In this document: piece by piece, positions 34,601-46,600 of the stretch
Position numbering within the stretch: the stretch's first letter is position 1
How the letters are laid out: each line of letters starts with the position of its first letter
DNA from: Chrysaora quinquecirrha
Taxonomy: Eukaryota; Cnidaria; Scyphozoa; Semaeostomeae; Pelagiidae
Length of the DNA stretch: 64,000 bases
Assembly: GCA_014526335.1 (NCBI GenBank)
Contig: JACTAT010000061.1
Span: forward strand, 1,031,098-1,095,097
Direction: 5' to 3'
The notes under the pieces: model-generated
Databases searched by the model: none
The model's input: the letters and a program-made list of their open reading frames with translations, nothing else
What the model was told of the DNA's origin: nothing
Made by a program: the position numbers and the translations under genes

Positions 34601-37600
34601 GAAAATTGTGCTTATGGATATTTCAATTCAATTCAATTCAATTCAATTTCATTTGTAAAACACACAATTAATGTATAAGATACAAATTAAAGCAAAATAA
34701 TGTGTTTTACGCGACCCAAGAAAAGCAGGGCTTATCAGGCTTGGGCCGCTAAATTAAAGTTATACTAAAGTTACAATTATTAGTAGGGAAGTGTTGTTTT
34801 ATCCTGTATCCTAATCTTGGAAGTGCGACCTACAGGTTTCAGGTCACACCCACACTGTTTTCAAATAATTAGCAAAGCAAGATATTTTTCATTTAGGGGT
34901 TTGGAATCTGTCCACATCAAAAGCAAAAAGCCGGTTTTGTGTAGACAGAAAAGTTCTTTTTCACACTTGGATTCTTCAATTAATTCTATTAGTCTTCCCA
35001 TTGCATCCCGCAAGCTGATTGGTGTTCAAAACACAATGCAAATTTGGCCTCACTTTTCTGATTGGTGCATTTGGTTCCACATCTGGGTGTATATTCCGCC
35101 TTAGTCTATTGTTTCGGTCTGTTTCTGACGTTTATACTCTGTGGAGTGTCAGACGGTAAATGCTTTTATGTAAATCCAGAGATGTTTCGGTTGTTTCTCG
35201 CAAATTTGAAATTTTGCACCACTTAAAAATTAATGAATAATCAGATGCTAGCTATCAACTGATGCTGATAATTGGTTAAAACCCGTCAGCAATAGCTTTT
35301 CAGTGATTTAATTAGCTGTAAAATGTATTATAGACCCAAAAATTTATTATAAGGCTTTAGAATAGTTCCGCATGGAGCATTATTTGAAGGGACGGGGCTT
35401 ACACCTTTTTTTAATAAGCAACTGCACTTTTGGTCCAGCCCTCGATGTTTAAATTTCTAGTATTTCGGCCCTCACAGAATGACTGGTACCCCTAAAACTC
35501 TTATTTTCTCGCCTTTCAATGTAATTGACAAGTTTGCAACGATGGGTTAATAAGGAAAGCTATCTTCACCAAAAAGTTTAGTAAAATTTCACTCCTAGTT
35601 GCTTATTGACCAGTTGCTCATTAAAATAGTGTATTTGTAGAAATGAATCTTAAGGTAAGGGCTTCAAAGGGGGGTTAAGAGGTGGGTGCTCAATCAAGGA
35701 TTTACGCTATTTTGATCAATACTTAGATACCTAAGTTTTTGAAACATTGAGGCAAAGCAAAGCAACTCTACCTGAACAAACTGTAACTTCTCCTTTAGAT
35801 GTGTTAGAACTTGAACTGTAGTTGTTATTTTCTTTCTGAGTTTCAATATTTCCTGCAAAAAGATGAAAGGTCTTGGGTAAGATAAATTTCATTTATTCGT
35901 GCCATTCATTCTAGAAAATGTCAACTGACATCCTAAAATTTTGTTAAATTTGTTTGGTATAGATCTGGTATAGTACAGAGCGGGAATTGTGATATGCATT
36001 GATACGGTATAGAGCGGTCAAAACGGGAGTCTGCCAGTAGAACCAAAAACATTTTTATCAACACAGTTTGATCAAAATTTGGACTTGCTGATTGTACACT
36101 TAGATCACAATTTAATATTCTTGAAAATTGCGAAATTTCAAGAAGAAAGGTACTATCTACGGTATCAAATCACTAAGGTCTCAGATGTGTAAATTTTCTA
36201 TTTGTGTTATTTACCAATGAAAATGATCAATTTCAATTGCATCTCCTCACGCTAGCGAATCTATAATCACTACTGTGGTGGATAATCACTACTGTGGTGG
36301 TACTATTTGCGTACTGTGGTGGATAATCACTACTTGTGGTGGTTTACTATGCTTGCGGTGGTGGCAGTTTTGGCTTACTGTGGTGGATAATCACTACTTT
36401 TGGTGGTTTACTATGCTTGCGGTGGTGGCAGTTTTGGCTTACTGTGGTGGATAATCACTACTTGTGGTGGTTTACTATGCTTGCGGTGGTGGCAGTTTTG
36501 GAGTACTGTGGTGGATAATCACTACTGTGGTGGGTTATAATGCTTTATGTGGTGAATACGAAATCATAGCAAAACTCTATAGATCAAGCAAGAAAAAACC
36601 ACAAAATCCACCACAGTACTCAAAAACTGCCACCACCGCAAGCATAGTAAACCACCACAAGTAGTGATTATCCACCACAGTAAGCCAAAACTGCCACCAC
36701 CGCAAGCATAGTAAACCACCAAAAGTAGTGATTATCCACCACAGTAAGCCAAAACTGCCACCACCGCAAGCATAGTAAACCACCACAAGTAGTGATTATC
36801 CACCACAGTACGCAAATAGTACCACCACAGTAGTGATTATCCACCACAGTAGTGATTATAGATTCGCTAGCGTGCTCCTAGTCTCGGGCAAGATTTGGTA
36901 TAGCCTTCAACCTATGATCGATCAAATGAAGACGATCTAGATCAACAATCGATCAAGAAATGTTTTAAACAAATAGCCAGTAGAACATAAGAACATTCCA
37001 TCAGTAGAACACAAAATCACTGCACCAATCAAAGCAGACATCTTTGAAGTTAGGCCCTGGCCAAACGAACAAACATCGTTGGTCCAACATTTGAGGTTTG
37101 CTTGTCAAGCAAAATGCTTAACCGTTTGGCAACGTCCAAAAACATTCCTCGTCTAACATTTTTTGCTTGCGTCAAGCAAAAAAATGTTGTTGAGCTTTTT
37201 CAAAAACAATTTTAGCTTTTCAAAATATTGCGCGACAAACAAAACTGCCAAACGTTTCTTGATAAAGAAGTTTCAAATGTTTGGCAAAAATGTTTGATCG
37301 TTTGGCAAGGACCTCAGCCCTCTCAACACTGTAATGTTCGCCATTCATGACAAATATATATATACATGAATGGTGTTCAGTTTGGCAAGGGCCTTAGCCC
37401 ATTCAAAATCTAAAAAACTAAAAAATGAAAAAGATGCTGACCTCATTTCGTTCTTCGATTTTCTCGTTGTACGTTTGGTTTTCAATTTTCAGTTGTTCAA
37501 AATCAATCAAGTGAAGTCCTTCAGCAAGCTCTTCCTGAAGAAAAAATCAGAGAAGCTGATACTTTTATTTACTAAAATTTGCGCTTCAATAAATTAATTC

Positions 37601-40600
37601 TGCACAAAGTAGATGTTTATAAGAGAACTAATTTCGAATCATCATGCAAGTATAGATATTACTCTTAGGTGCCTATTTGCTGTCTCTCCCCCGCTAATTA
37701 ATTTTTTGAAAAATTTTCACCCCCTTCTCTTATTAGGACCCCAGCTTAAGATTTGAATTAATATTGATGTCGATATTTCCACCTGATTGACTTTAGTGTG
37801 AAATTTCATTTGTTTACGCTATTCGTTTGTTAGAACTATGGATTGCCTTAGCCTAAAACTACTATAGGCCCGTCGCACTGTGTTTCTGAAACGTGAAACA
37901 AATTCCGACCACCCAGTAATTAGATCCTGACTGCAGCTCCACCCCCCAGCAATTAGGCACCTAAGAGTAAGTAGGTACACAAAATTTTTCGGCGGAGATG
38001 CCTTGCCTTCGAAGTCGCATGTTGCCGCAGGTTTCCAAAAGATAAATAATTAAGCTGCCTGCGGATGACGCAAATAAAATGCCTCCGATAGTCAGTCATG
38101 TTACGGCTATGAAAGCTAGGTTATACACGCTTTTTTATTTATAAGAAACCTACCTCAAGGCCTAGTTCTTAAAGTTCCTTATTTTTGGACCTCTTTTACG
38201 CAATTGTGGTTCAAAAAGTTCCTTAATAGTTCCTTAGTTTTAACTGTACATTCAGTGTCATAACAATAATCGAGACTCGAGACTACTCAAGGAAATATTT
38301 GATACATGCGTAAAGTACAATGTATGAGATTTTCGACTGCAAATGAATGAAACAGGCTTTCTAATTCTTGATTATTTGCAGTAATAAAAGCATTCAAAAT
38401 TGAAAAGTTCCGTAATGATTTTCTCTTTAGTAGTATAAGTTTGGGGCCTTTTACATGTAGGTTCCTTATAAAGTGATTCTTTATAAAAAAGCGTGTATCT
38501 CTATTAAATTTCTTAATGCTTCATCACATAATTCAGTCGAGTACTTCAATCTGCTAACACTTTGTTAGAGGAAATCATTGTCAGCTACCAAAACTTGCGA
38601 ACATTGAATAGTCTCACCTTTGCTTTCAACTGCTGTTCCTTCTTGCGTAATTTGTTCTTTAGTTTTATATTTTCTAGTCTGACCTATATGCGACAGAAAA
38701 GACTGTAAAGGACTCACTGTAATTATCGAAAAAGTGATAAAAATACCATACATATCTCATAGAATCATATAAAGGTCTTTGAAATACATAAGAAAAAGCA
38801 AAGTTGCTTTCAGATGCTGTATAGAGACTGGCAAAAAGTTTATTCACAAGTACTAGGCTTTTTAAGAACAACCCTAATGTCTTTTGAATTGCATTAATCA
38901 TCAGATACAATCTTTTCATTCCTCAAACTTATATTATACATATGCTTATAAGCAAAAGAAGATTTCATAGGTCATAGATCTTGTTGTGAGCTAATGAACT
39001 CTGTGTGGATAAGGGGCTTGGGCCCCTCAGAAGGGGATACGCATTTCTGAGTGACGGGATAGAAATATATAGACAGGATAAAAAAACAGCGGACAACTTG
39101 CGACAGTGTAGCGGTGTTGCCACGACATACAATGGACTGAGTTGGAACTCGGGACGTTTTTTTACCCCTTACGAAATAGAATTTTATAACATCCAATACC
39201 TGTACGACTTCTTGCTCTTTCTTCAATTCTGCTGCTTGGAAAAGCTCTAGATCCTGAAAAACATTACCAAGCATTGTACACCAACAAAGATCAAAGATCA
39301 AAGATCAAAGATCAAGGATCAAAGGTCAAGGATCAAAGGTCAAGGATCAAAGATCAAAGGTCAGAGGTCAAAGGTCAAAACCGAAGATCACAAATCAAAA
39401 ATCAAGCATCAAAGGTTAATGATTAAAATTAAAGATCAAAGATCGATGAGCAAATTGGAATGTCATCAGAATTCAGACATTAACTTTTATGAAATGAAAT
39501 TGAACTCTTATGAAATTGAATGTCAAATATAATATTTTAAGAATGGGATATCATACCTTCAAAGGTAATGGCTTTCCAGATCGACTGTTTATAGAGGACT
39601 TTGCGATGTCGTACTTGAACTTCATGTATTCATTGCTGTAAAACAAATACCATTAGGCTTAAACCACCTTAGCTCGTTCCTTTGGCATAATGGAATTCTC
39701 GCTTTTCTTGCACAATTTTCGATAACATTTAATTGCTAAGAAATAGATACTAGTAGTACTTTTTAAACGAGACCCCAAGCCAAGCGTCATCTGCTTGCCA
39801 AACATGTCCCAAAAAGGATTTTCGAAATTGCTACCAGTTTTGGCTGAATTTTCAGGGTTGATTGCCATTTGCCGTCTTAAAATAGCTTAGTCTTTGCTAA
39901 GGTAATTATATTACAACATACGGCGTCACCAAAAACGGGTAAAGTCAGTTCCTTAAGAGGTAATCTTCTGCCTAAAGGATTGGTAAGCAGGTTGTTTAGT
40001 CTCTGAACTTGCTTCAGCTTGAGAGCAATGCATTCGTCTTCCTTATAAAAACTGTCGTGGTGTCGTGTTTAATCCAGCTAGCTCAAGGATGCCAGGAGCT
40101 CAGTGAGATCAGGATTCAAGCCCTAAACTGCATCACAACCGGTAGCGTCACAGCCAGGGTGAAGGTCTCATTAGTTCGTCTGCTACACTCCCGTGACCCT
40201 AGCTACAAAGCGTCACAGCCAGGGATGAGGTCTCATTAATTCATCTGCTGTACTTCTACGTACATATCCACGTAGCGTCACATTCAGGGCTGAGGTCTCA
40301 TTAGCTTATTCACTTACTTTCGAGGTCCTAGCGACTGGCGCTAGACAGACAATTGCACTCTCGTCAACTGATTTGAAAAAGAACAGGAAAGCAGGCTCTT
40401 CCAGAATAATTCGGTACAGGAATTGATACCAAATATCGTGAAATGAAACCCGAAAATATATATCTAACTAAAACGACGTCATTGCTTCGATCTTCGACGG
40501 GATGTTTTGTACGGAATAACGGGGATGGAAATAGGAAATAGAAAATCGAGCCGAAACGATACCACGATTTAAATATGACCCAGTAGGATACCCGAGACAA

Positions 40601-43600
40601 AAATGAACCCGAAAAGATACCAAAATTGCCAAAACTCTACTCAAATGAGCAGCTCATATGTACTCGCCCACACTATGGACCCCCCCGGGAAATCGTATAT
40701 AAACGTATATATATTGACAAGTCATAGCTTTGTACCTTGCATTGTCTACTTTCTCCTGTTTTTCCTGACATTTTTGTTTTAGTTCTTCAATCTGCGATCT
40801 GATTTCTTCCTCTTGTCGCTTCTCCTCATTCTGCAATTCTTCTAAATTAGCTGAAAAAGGAAAGATTATAATCAGGATGCTTAACGTTCCTACTTTGCCT
40901 ATATTGCCTGTTTCCAATAATAGTTGTTAATTTAAAATATGGTAAAAACTCGAACATGAGAACCTCAGAGCTTGAGTACTAAAGCAATGAAATATATACA
41001 ATGATCAGGATATAAGTTCCTAAAAAACGGGCGAAGTTGCCAGGATGGATCAGGGTTAGGCAGATGCGGGTTAAAATTGTTCTGCACGCAATGTTTTTGT
41101 TGCTATTAAAGTGATTGGCTCGCATATAAATTACATTTAACTCTAAACCTAAAAGGCCTAAAAAATTTATGATCAATAATATGAAAGCTTTGTTCTACAC
41201 GACCCAAGAAAAGCAAAGCTTATCTGATTGGGCCGTTAAGAAAACAAGATTGCAAAGAAAAATAAGTTAAAGGCAATCTGTGGTTATTGCAACCCTTTGT
41301 AAAGGACCTATCTGGATAGCAAGCTTAAATGGTTCTTCACTATTTAGTACATGACACATAACTTCATTGTTCTTAATAAATAAAGGTTCTTGTTATGTAT
41401 GTTGGCCTATATTAGTTAGTTGTGTTCCCTGTGTTTTGAAAATAGCTATCTGTGCTCCCTATGTCTAGCATCTAGGCTTCTGTGTTCCTATGTTCTAGAT
41501 CCTTACTTTCAGATTTTATCAAACTGGCTTCTATTGACTTGCACATGTACTGTTACAATCTGTGTTCTAAAACCTTGTTTATCTAATCAATCTTACACCT
41601 AATATTAAAACAGTTCTTATGTGCGAATTTTTACTGTACTTTAAAATTTAATCTGTAGTAACAAAATGCTAAAATATGCTTAACTGAGCGACCGTGCGGT
41701 ATATGCCGATTGGTCGAGAAGGTAAACTTACAGATGTATTTCAGATATCTTTGCTCTTGATCAGTGACGTTCTTTTCAATCTCTTGTACTCGCTCATCAG
41801 TCTGAAAGACAAAGAAAGAAAGTCACATAATAAATCAGCATTCAACTCAAAAGGGAGCGTTGTTCTGGAACGAAACAAGAGTTCGATACGACATTTTACC
41901 GTTCTTTTCATTGGAGCAGCGAAGCTACTTCGCTTTGCCTTTCCTTACTGAATCAAGCGAATTGCTTTCGTAGAAATTCGCTTTTATTGCTAAGAAAGAA
42001 AAAACAAATTTCTTTTTTGCCTGATTCGGTTTTCGTTTTTGCTTCCTGGTGCCTCTTTAGGTTACGTGACAATTAAGGACTGGATCGAGTCAGATTTTCG
42101 CGCCAAAATAGCGGGAGAGGTTTAAGTTTTGCGTCAACATTTTTCAGTTGTTGGCTTAAAATTGCTAAAATTGCTTTCAAAGTTTGCTCAAACAGCTACT
42201 TGAAAGAGGCTACTCCTTGGAAACTTTAAATTTGTCTGGAAGACCAAACCAATTCGTTCTTTTCGTTCTGCTTCGGTTCCACATCATCGTAGAATCAAAA
42301 TAGCGAAGCAAATCTTCGATTCGTTTCAAAAGAAAGCGTCCGTAGATTCAAATTAATCAACAAACAGACGGTTTGCAAAATGGCAAAACCGAGAAAGAAC
42401 AAGACTCAATCCACCTTCTTTTTCTTGAAATATTCAGCAAGTTTGTGCTGCAGTTGGTTGTTTGTGTTATCTAACTGTGATCTCTCTTCAAGTGCTTCCT
42501 ACAAAAATAAGAAGACATTCCCAATCTACAGACCTGCACTACTATAGGAGCCAAGGAGTGGGACAATGTTTAAATTAACTTTCTCAATACATGTTTTCAG
42601 GAGCAACCTAATGAGAAACAAGAGGTTGAGAGGAACTATTTCTGACGTTCAAATTTTTCTGACGCTCAAATCATGACTTTACGAAGTATCAAAACATTTA
42701 ACCTGACATTTTCAACGAGCACGCAGCTTTTGCTTTACTGACCCCTCCTACCTGGTACTTACTTTGTCTCTGGCAAAACGATCAAGGATACACGTTTTTT
42801 AACCTAGCTCAAGGCCTAGTTCTTAAAGTTTCTTAATTACCGGCACTATTTTAGTACTAAGAATTCCTTAGGGGTTTCTTAAAAGGGTATACTAAAAAGC
42901 TTTTTTCGTCTGACACTCCTCAGAGTATGAACTTCAGAAACAGACCGAAACTATAAACTGGGGCGAAACTTAATAACTTTATAAGCTCCGCTTTAGTTTA
43001 TTGTTCGTTCTGTTTCTGACGTTCATACTCTGAGGAATGTCGAACAAAAAAAACCTTTAAGTATGTCCAAAAATGTTTCCACTGATTTTAGCAATTTTAA
43101 AGTTTTGTACTACTCAAGAATTATTCTGTTGATTTTATGGGTGTCTTATTAAAAAACCGTGTAATTTGTTAAATATCACTGCCCGTAGCGGATTAACTCA
43201 CCTTATATCGATCAATCAATTGAGCTCTGTCATAAATTGGGTATTCTGGTGAGAATTCCCGCTCACTGTGTTCCTTCATTGCTTCATAAAAGTCTTGAAA
43301 TTCTATTTGAAAAGATGGAAAGTACGTTGTAAACGCATATAAATTTGCGTGCGAGTGGTGCAAACTATATTGCGTTTAAACAGCGAAAGCATTTTGAACA
43401 GAATCAAAGTGTGAATGCCGGATACCCCTTCATAAATATAAACTAGATTCAAACAATGGTCTGCCACGGAATCTATATACAGTATGATCCCGTTATAACG
43501 TACTTGAAGGTACCTTAGAACTTAATACGTTATAAGCAAAGGACGTTAAGTAAACAGAGTCCCGTAAATTCTCGAATAAGCCCCCCCCCGGAGCTTATTT

Positions 43601-46600
43601 GCAAAAACGATTTTTTTGGTGGGAGCTTATTCGAGGGGAGGGCTTATTTCAAAGTTCTAAGATTCCAGTGATTTTTGGAAAGAATAGCAGAGAAGAGAGA
43701 TAACTTATCTGTATTCTATAATCAAAATCAGCTGCTTGCCAACAGCCTATGGATGATTATTGGTTGATTTGATAGTAAAACTAGTCGGCACTAGCTTTTT
43801 CAATGTTTTGATTAGTTGAAAGATACATTAAAGGAAAACAAATTCATAAGGCCTACGAATAATTCCCTATGGGGCTTATTGGTGAGAATTCTCGACATTA
43901 GTTAATTACGCTACCAACGCTGTTTCGTCATGGTGTAATCCAGCTGACTCGTACTATCAGGAGCTCAGTGTGGTCAGGGTTCGAGCCCAGCCACGGTAGC
44001 GTCACAGCAAGGGTCGAGGTCTCGATTAGTTAACCTACTACTGAGATCCTAAGCGACTGGTGATAAAACATCTAATGGCCTTGCTCTGTAAATGAAGTTA
44101 ATGTTTGCTTTAAGGTAGCCCCCCCGCACGGCTTGTTTTATTTTGAAGATTTTCAATTTTGGGGCATATGACAGAGGAGACGATAATAGGGGTGGGGGGA
44201 CTAACAACTAGCAAAGAACAATTTAACTTTGAAACGCATCAAATAAGAATTGCTTAGGTGTTCTTGGTAGTTAAAAGAAAAAGTCTTGATCGCAATAATT
44301 GTATTCATTTTCTGGCTTGCCATCAAGGGGGGAAGGGCAATCAAACAAGACATTACTCAATGTTGTCCGTTACCTTTGTTCTCCTCGTCATCCTCCATTT
44401 GAGGTGGTGGTGGTGTTGAGTATGCATCGGGTCCTTGTCTATGGTCTATAGATCCATCTTCTAGTTTATGCGGCGTACCGTCTCTTGATGCAGAGTGTGC
44501 TATTTCAATTACTTGGTCTTCTTCGTCTTCTTCAGGGATGGCGTCATTCTATAAACATGATATAAGACGATTTTTACACGAGTGGCGTACCATAGTCGAT
44601 GGGAATCGAACTCCAGACTCGTGATCAGAAAGCAGATGATGATTCCACTGAGCTTAAGAACTCAAGGTGCTGTGGCGTCGTGGTGTAATCAAGCTGATTC
44701 GTGGTGTCAGAAGCTCAGTGTGGTCAGTGTTCGAGCCCAGCCACGGCAGCGTCACAGCCAGGGTCGAGGTCTCGATTAGTTAACCTACAACTGAGATCCT
44801 AGCGACTGGCGCTAAAACATCATTTCACCTTCACCCTTCACCTTCAATGAAATGGTCCAGTAACTCTCCAAGTCATACAACCCAAGGCTCTCATTCCATT
44901 TGGCTTCGTGATTCAGCTATGTTAAGCCTTCTTCGGTAACATATATATTAATACATATTGCTCATGAATGGCAGACACCAGGATATATTTTTTCAAACGT
45001 ATATACCGCAAGTGTGCCATACCGCAAATGAATGGACTTCGAATACCATGCTGTGCTGCACGGTCAGAAAGCTAACGAAAACTGACCTAGAGAGCTTAAT
45101 CAAATCGTTGAGTAGATCCCCAGGGCAAATAGCGGAAGGCTCGCATCTCATTTTGATTTAAATTCGGCTATATTAGGCCTTCTTTACATATAATTATTTA
45201 TATACATAGTCCAGGAATTGATTATCACAAGGGTAGATTTTCTCGCATGGCATACAACAACCCCAGGCTACATGATCCTAGTGTTTGCCATTATTTTTTG
45301 CATGATCAATTGCACAAAGTAGCTAGTTTCTTGTCACTCATCAGAATCCTATCGCCATAATAGTCCAAAATGACGTTAAAACCGAGGAGAAGTAACTCCA
45401 GAGCGACGAGAAGTATTTATGTAAGGGTTAAGGTAAAGGCATTGCTTTTATATAGCGCCATTATCTATAACTCCATACATTCAGCAGCGCTTTACAATTA
45501 TTTACCCCGTAAGCTTAGGCTGACTTTCCATTCGTTCTTTGCTATACTCCTTTTGGAATTGATTTTTCCACAAGTGGCAAACCGCAATAGATGGGATTCG
45601 AACCTGGACTGCATAACCAGAGAGCCAACGACGTTTCCACTGAGCTATAGAGCTCAATGAAATCGCCGAGTAACTCTCCAAGTCATACAGCCCAAGGCTC
45701 TCCTCCAGTTTGACTTTTTGTGTTTCGGCTTTGCTTAGCCTTCTTCAGCACCATACATATTTGTATTTAATTGTCCTTTTGGAATATATATGGACTGAGG
45801 CGGACTGGCAGCGAATCTCAAGGGTTGCTATTTCCAGTAAAAGGGCCTGTTTTCACTATAGCAATTTGTCTTGTTAGTTGCTTCTAGCGAGCTCCTGTGT
45901 AAAAAATCAATTCAAGGCAAGGGCTACTGTTCATGTTAATACTTCTTTTCTTATTTGGGATATTTCGATGGCAAAATAGTCTCCCTTTTATACATATGTT
46001 CGCATTTCTATATTTTCTTGCTTCCATATTTTTGTGCGCATAAGCTGATTAACTTTTATTTTTACTTCTTTCCAACTATCTGCATTGAGAAACAATTTCT
46101 GTCATTTCCAACTGTTTTCAGACTGAGCGAAACCAATCCAAATCTCTTCGAAATCCCAAGAAATCGAAGAGATTTGCTCAAGAAACAACAGAAACAGTTT
46201 GTTAAAGACCCTATATAACAAGAAGGCCGGGTTGCAATCGCAACCTAGCATCCCTGCCAGTCCGCCCTGGCTAGCCAAAACGGTATAGTTTCGTACCGTA
46301 TTCGTCTCATACCAGCAGAGTGTTAACAGGGTCTCAGCGCGCGACAAACATACTATAACGTGTTTTGAAATCATGTCCTAGGCGACGGTGACAATCAAAA
46401 AACATGTTCCCATATGAAAATCCGCGTTTCTATTACATCGTTAGAAACGGGGACTCTCTTCCTCAAGAATGACTTAAAGTCAAAATGACTTGCAAGGGTT
46501 GACATGATTCTAAATTTTTGATAAAGGATTACGGTATAACTCAAACACTGCAAAATTCATTGCACTCATGGTACTGAAACCATTTTCCCATTTATTTAGT

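Noticed and set aside
38618..38678. Shorter version of the CCDC96-like exon using the ggtcag acceptor
   Set aside because: That acceptor gives the wrong phase. Using the catatag acceptor (exon to 38683) restores VRLENIKLKNKL and all downstream phases.
45590..45660. Possible functional tRNA gene on the minus strand
   Set aside because: The boxes are perfect but the sequence is one of several dispersed repeat copies with conserved non-tRNA flanks, and the acceptor stem does not pair convincingly.
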